Below are positions 62,168-64,000 of a DNA stretch of 64,000 nucleotides, piece by piece (positions within the stretch are counted from its first letter, which is position 1; the number at the start of each line of letters is the position of its first letter). The translations under genes and the position numbers were made by a program. The notes below the pieces were generated by a model, which was not told the DNA's origin, ran no database searches, and saw only the letters and a program-made list of their open reading frames with translations. Origin of the DNA: Oscillospiraceae bacterium (GTDB taxonomy: Bacteria > Bacillota > Clostridia > Oscillospirales > Ruminococcaceae); the NCBI GenBank assembly GCA_017828975.1, contig JAGAJN010000031.1:1-64000 (forward strand). The letters are read 5' to 3'.

Positions 62168-62196
62168 TTGCTTTTTTGGGCGAAATGTGGCATAAT
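62168..62196 (+). promoter_or_regulatory. guaA promoter
   Basis: TTGCTT (62168-62173), 17 bases, CATAAT (62191-62196), followed by a 95-base leader. No purine riboswitch core was recognised in that leader. Confidence 0.6.
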
Positions 62197-62291
62197 ATAC
62201 TATGAACTGTTTTCGATTAAATGGAAAAAGCAATAAATTGTGACGTGTTTGAACGGCATATATCGAAATTATAAAGGAATGAGGAAAAAGA

Positions 62292-63824
62292 ATGGCTCAT
62301 CAGTTAGTTATAGTTCTTGATTTCGGCGGACAGTACAATCAGCTTATCGCAAGGCGTGTCAGAGAATGTGGTGTTTACTGCGAGGTACATTCCTACAAGA
62401 CACCTGTCAGCAAGCTTCGTGAAATGGATCCTGTGGGAATTATTTTCACGGGAGGTCCCAACAGCGTTTATCTGGAAACATCTCCTACGGTTTCAAAGGA
62501 AATTTTTGAGTTGGGCGTTCCTGTTCTGGGACTTTGCTATGGCTGTCAGCTTATTGCGCATCTTTGCGGGGGAAAGGTTTCCACTGCTATTACAAGCGAA
62601 TACGGAAAGACGGAAACTGTTTACGATACTTCGTCTTTGCTTTTCAAGGGACTTCCCGAGAAGAATATCTCTTGGATGAGTCATACGGATTATATCGAAA
62701 AAATACCCGAGGGCTTCAAAAATGTTGCTTACACGGAAAATTGTCCTACGGCGGCAATGGAATGTCCCGAGCGTAAGCTTTACGGCATTCAGTTCCACCC
62801 CGAGGTAAATCACACCGTTGACGGCACAAAGATGCTCCATAATTTCCTTTATGAAATATGCGGCTGCAAGGGCGACTGGTCTATGGGCGAGTACGCTCAG
62901 ACGGCGATAAAGTCTATCCGTGAAAAGGTTGGCGACGGAAAGGTCCTGCTGGCACTTTCGGGCGGCGTGGATTCCTCCGTTGCGGCGGCTCTGCTGTCCA
63001 AGGCGGTGGGTGACAAGCTTACGTGTATTTTCGTAGACCACGGTTTTATGCGCAAAAACGAGGGCGACGAGGTAGAAGCTGCGTTTAAGGACTGGGACAT
63101 AAACTTTGTCAGGGTAAATGCCAAGGAGCAGTTCATGTCAAAGCTGAGAGGTGTTTCCGACCCCGAAACAAAGAGAAAGACCATAGGCGAGGAGTTTATC
63201 CGAGTTTTCGAGCAGGAAGCCAAGAAGATAGGCAAGGTGGACTTCCTTGTTCAGGGAACTATTTATCCCGATATTATTGAAAGCGGGGCAGGGGACGCTG
63301 CTGTTATCAAGTCACACCATAATGTCGGCGGTCTGCCCGATTATGTGGATTTCAAGGAGATAATCGAACCTCTCAGACTGCTGTTCAAGGACGAGGTAAG
63401 AAAGCTGGGCGAGGAGCTGGGACTGTCCCCCGTGCTGGTATGGCGTCAGCCGTTCCCCGGACCGGGACTTGCTATCAGAATTATCGGCGAGATAACCGAT
63501 GAAAAGCTTGAAATTCTCCAGGACGCTGACTGGATATTCCGTGAGGAGATCGCAAAGGCAGGTCTGGACAAGTCCATCAATCAGTATTTTGCTGTTCTCA
63601 CCAACAACCGTTCGGTAGGCGTTATGGGCGACGGAAGAACTTACGATTACACGCTTGCTCTGAGGGCAGTTACCACCACCGACTTTATGACTGCGGATTT
63701 TGCACGTATCCCGTATGACGTTCTGGAAACTGCGTCAAGCCGTATCGTAAATGAGGTCAAGTCTGTTAACAGGATAGTTTACGATGTTACTACAAAGCCC
63801 CCCGCAACTATTGAGTGGGAATAA
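62292..63824 (+). CDS. guaA: GMP synthase (glutamine-hydrolysing)
   Basis: 510 aa, full length. Amidotransferase half: [17 protein letters not shown], nucleophile Cys in [16 protein letters not shown]-pyrophosphatase half: [17 protein letters not shown]-terminal dimerisation domain ending KPPATIEWE. Converts XMP to GMP. Its 3' end (ATTGAGTGGGAATAA) is a well-known insertion target for integrative elements. Ribosome binding site AAAGGAATGAGG. Confidence 0.97.
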   Translation: MAHQLVIVLDFGGQYNQLIARRVRECGVYCEVHSYKTPVSKLREMDPVGIIFTGGPNSVYLETSPTVSKEIFELGVPVLGLCYGCQLIAHLCGGKVSTAITSEYGKTETVYDTSSLLFKGLPEKNISWMSHTDYIEKIPEGFKNVAYTENCPTAAMECPERKLYGIQFHPEVNHTVDGTKMLHNFLYEICGCKGDWSMGEYAQTAIKSIREKVGDGKVLLALSGGVDSSVAAALLSKAVGDKLTCIFVDHGFMRKNEGDEVEAAFKDWDINFVRVNAKEQFMSKLRGVSDPETKRKTIGEEFIRVFEQEAKKIGKVDFLVQGTIYPDIIESGAGDAAVIKSHHNVGGLPDYVDFKEIIEPLRLLFKDEVRKLGEELGLSPVLVWRQPFPGPGLAIRIIGEITDEKLEILQDADWIFREEIAKAGLDKSINQYFAVLTNNRSVGVMGDGRTYDYTLALRAVTTTDFMTADFARIPYDVLETASSRIVNEVKSVNRIVYDVTTKPPATIEWE

Positions 63825-64000
63825 TAACAGACCCCACGCAAACGGTTTTACTACGCTATTTTCTGCTATCTGGGTAGCAAAATGGCAACGTTTTGGCAAC
63901 ATTTGAATTATTCTAAAATTAAGAGCTATCTGATTTTAAATCGGATAGCTCTTTTGTTTTATATTTCGCAATATATCAAGTTACTGTTTGAACTTAAATA
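63825..64000. other. guaA 3' flank: hairpin and integrase-like direct repeats
   Basis: After guaA comes a CAAAATGGCAACGTTTTGGCAAC direct repeat (TGGCAAC at 63881 and 63893), the form of arm sites seen next to integrase genes. Then comes a 13-14 bp stem AAGAGCTATC...GATAGCTCTT (63921-63930 with 63944-63953) with a T-run, a terminator. It may be the end of a genomic island inserted at guaA; no gene is visible before the window ends. Confidence 0.45.

Noticed and set aside
62197-62291. Guanine riboswitch in the guaA leader
   Set aside because: No recognisable purine aptamer core in the 95-base leader.

Overview
The window looks like a chromosomal segment of an anaerobic, endospore-forming Gram-positive of the Ruminococcus / Oscillospirales type. 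This is inference from gene content: a gerA-gerB-gerC germinant-receptor operon, strong AGGAGG ribosome binding sites, Fn3-repeat surface proteins, a GH2 beta-mannosidase, Firmicutes-type GalT and fermentative pyruvate formate-lyase. No rRNA, tRNA or CRISPR array was seen.

Layout. 1-1.2 kb: the 3' end of a surface protein with a Cys/His-rich 72-residue repeat and two Fn3-like domains, apparently fused at its left edge to an out-of-frame, glycosidase-like tail. 1.2-9.4 kb: a compact integrative and mobilizable element (48-aa ORF, YqaJ-type exonuclease with an SSB-like partner, an AT-rich 411-aa orphan, VirD4-like coupling protein, MobA/L relaxase, excisionase, tyrosine integrase). 9.5-25.6 kb: housekeeping genes (LMW phosphatase, HAD, EcsC, SDR, BlaR1/BlaI-like pair with its operator, GerABC, RadC, UvrB, RluA-type synthase, PHP, TSCPD, YdcF, an orphan solute-binding lipoprotein). 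25.6-29.2 kb: a pyruvate formate-lyase operon. 29.2-48.8 kb: HD hydrolase, beta-mannosidase, hybrid sensor kinase, lipid-kinase homologue, ABC/FtsX exporter, GalT, DtxR-like regulator, Na/Pi transporter, membrane proteins, CysK with an Rrf2 regulator, and an XRE regulator facing a small membrane protein. 48.9-55.6 kb: an L-fucose catabolic operon. 55.6-64 kb: PfkB kinase, Lnt, YetF pair, TcdA, two membrane anion/arsenic-type transporters and GuaA, followed by what may be the start of another mobile element.

The most striking system is the pyruvate formate-lyase locus. The enzyme is split in two. A core ORF carries the Cys-Cys active site but stops before the glycyl-radical domain. That domain is encoded by its own 81-codon gene with its own ribosome binding site, beyond a strong intercistronic hairpin. 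A short FocA-like channel follows. The separate domain looks like PFL's own C-terminus (it keeps the LLDGY linker) rather than a GrcA/YfiD-type spare part, so here it would be obligatory. The core gene is also interrupted in frame by an amber codon exactly where relatives have Gln (IVGL-Q-T).

Metabolically the window suggests fucose use: mutarotase, isomerase, a RhaB-like kinase and fuculose-phosphate aldolase give DHAP and lactaldehyde. FucO reduces the lactaldehyde to 1,2-propanediol, while glycolytic pyruvate goes through PFL to acetyl-CoA and formate, exported by the FNT channel. Other local circuits read directly from the DNA are twin ACAGAT-N3-ATCTGT operators at the XRE gene pair, tandem TCTAC-N4-GTAGA-type dyads at the BlaI promoter, and a hybrid kinase whose phospho-acceptor His is Tyr.
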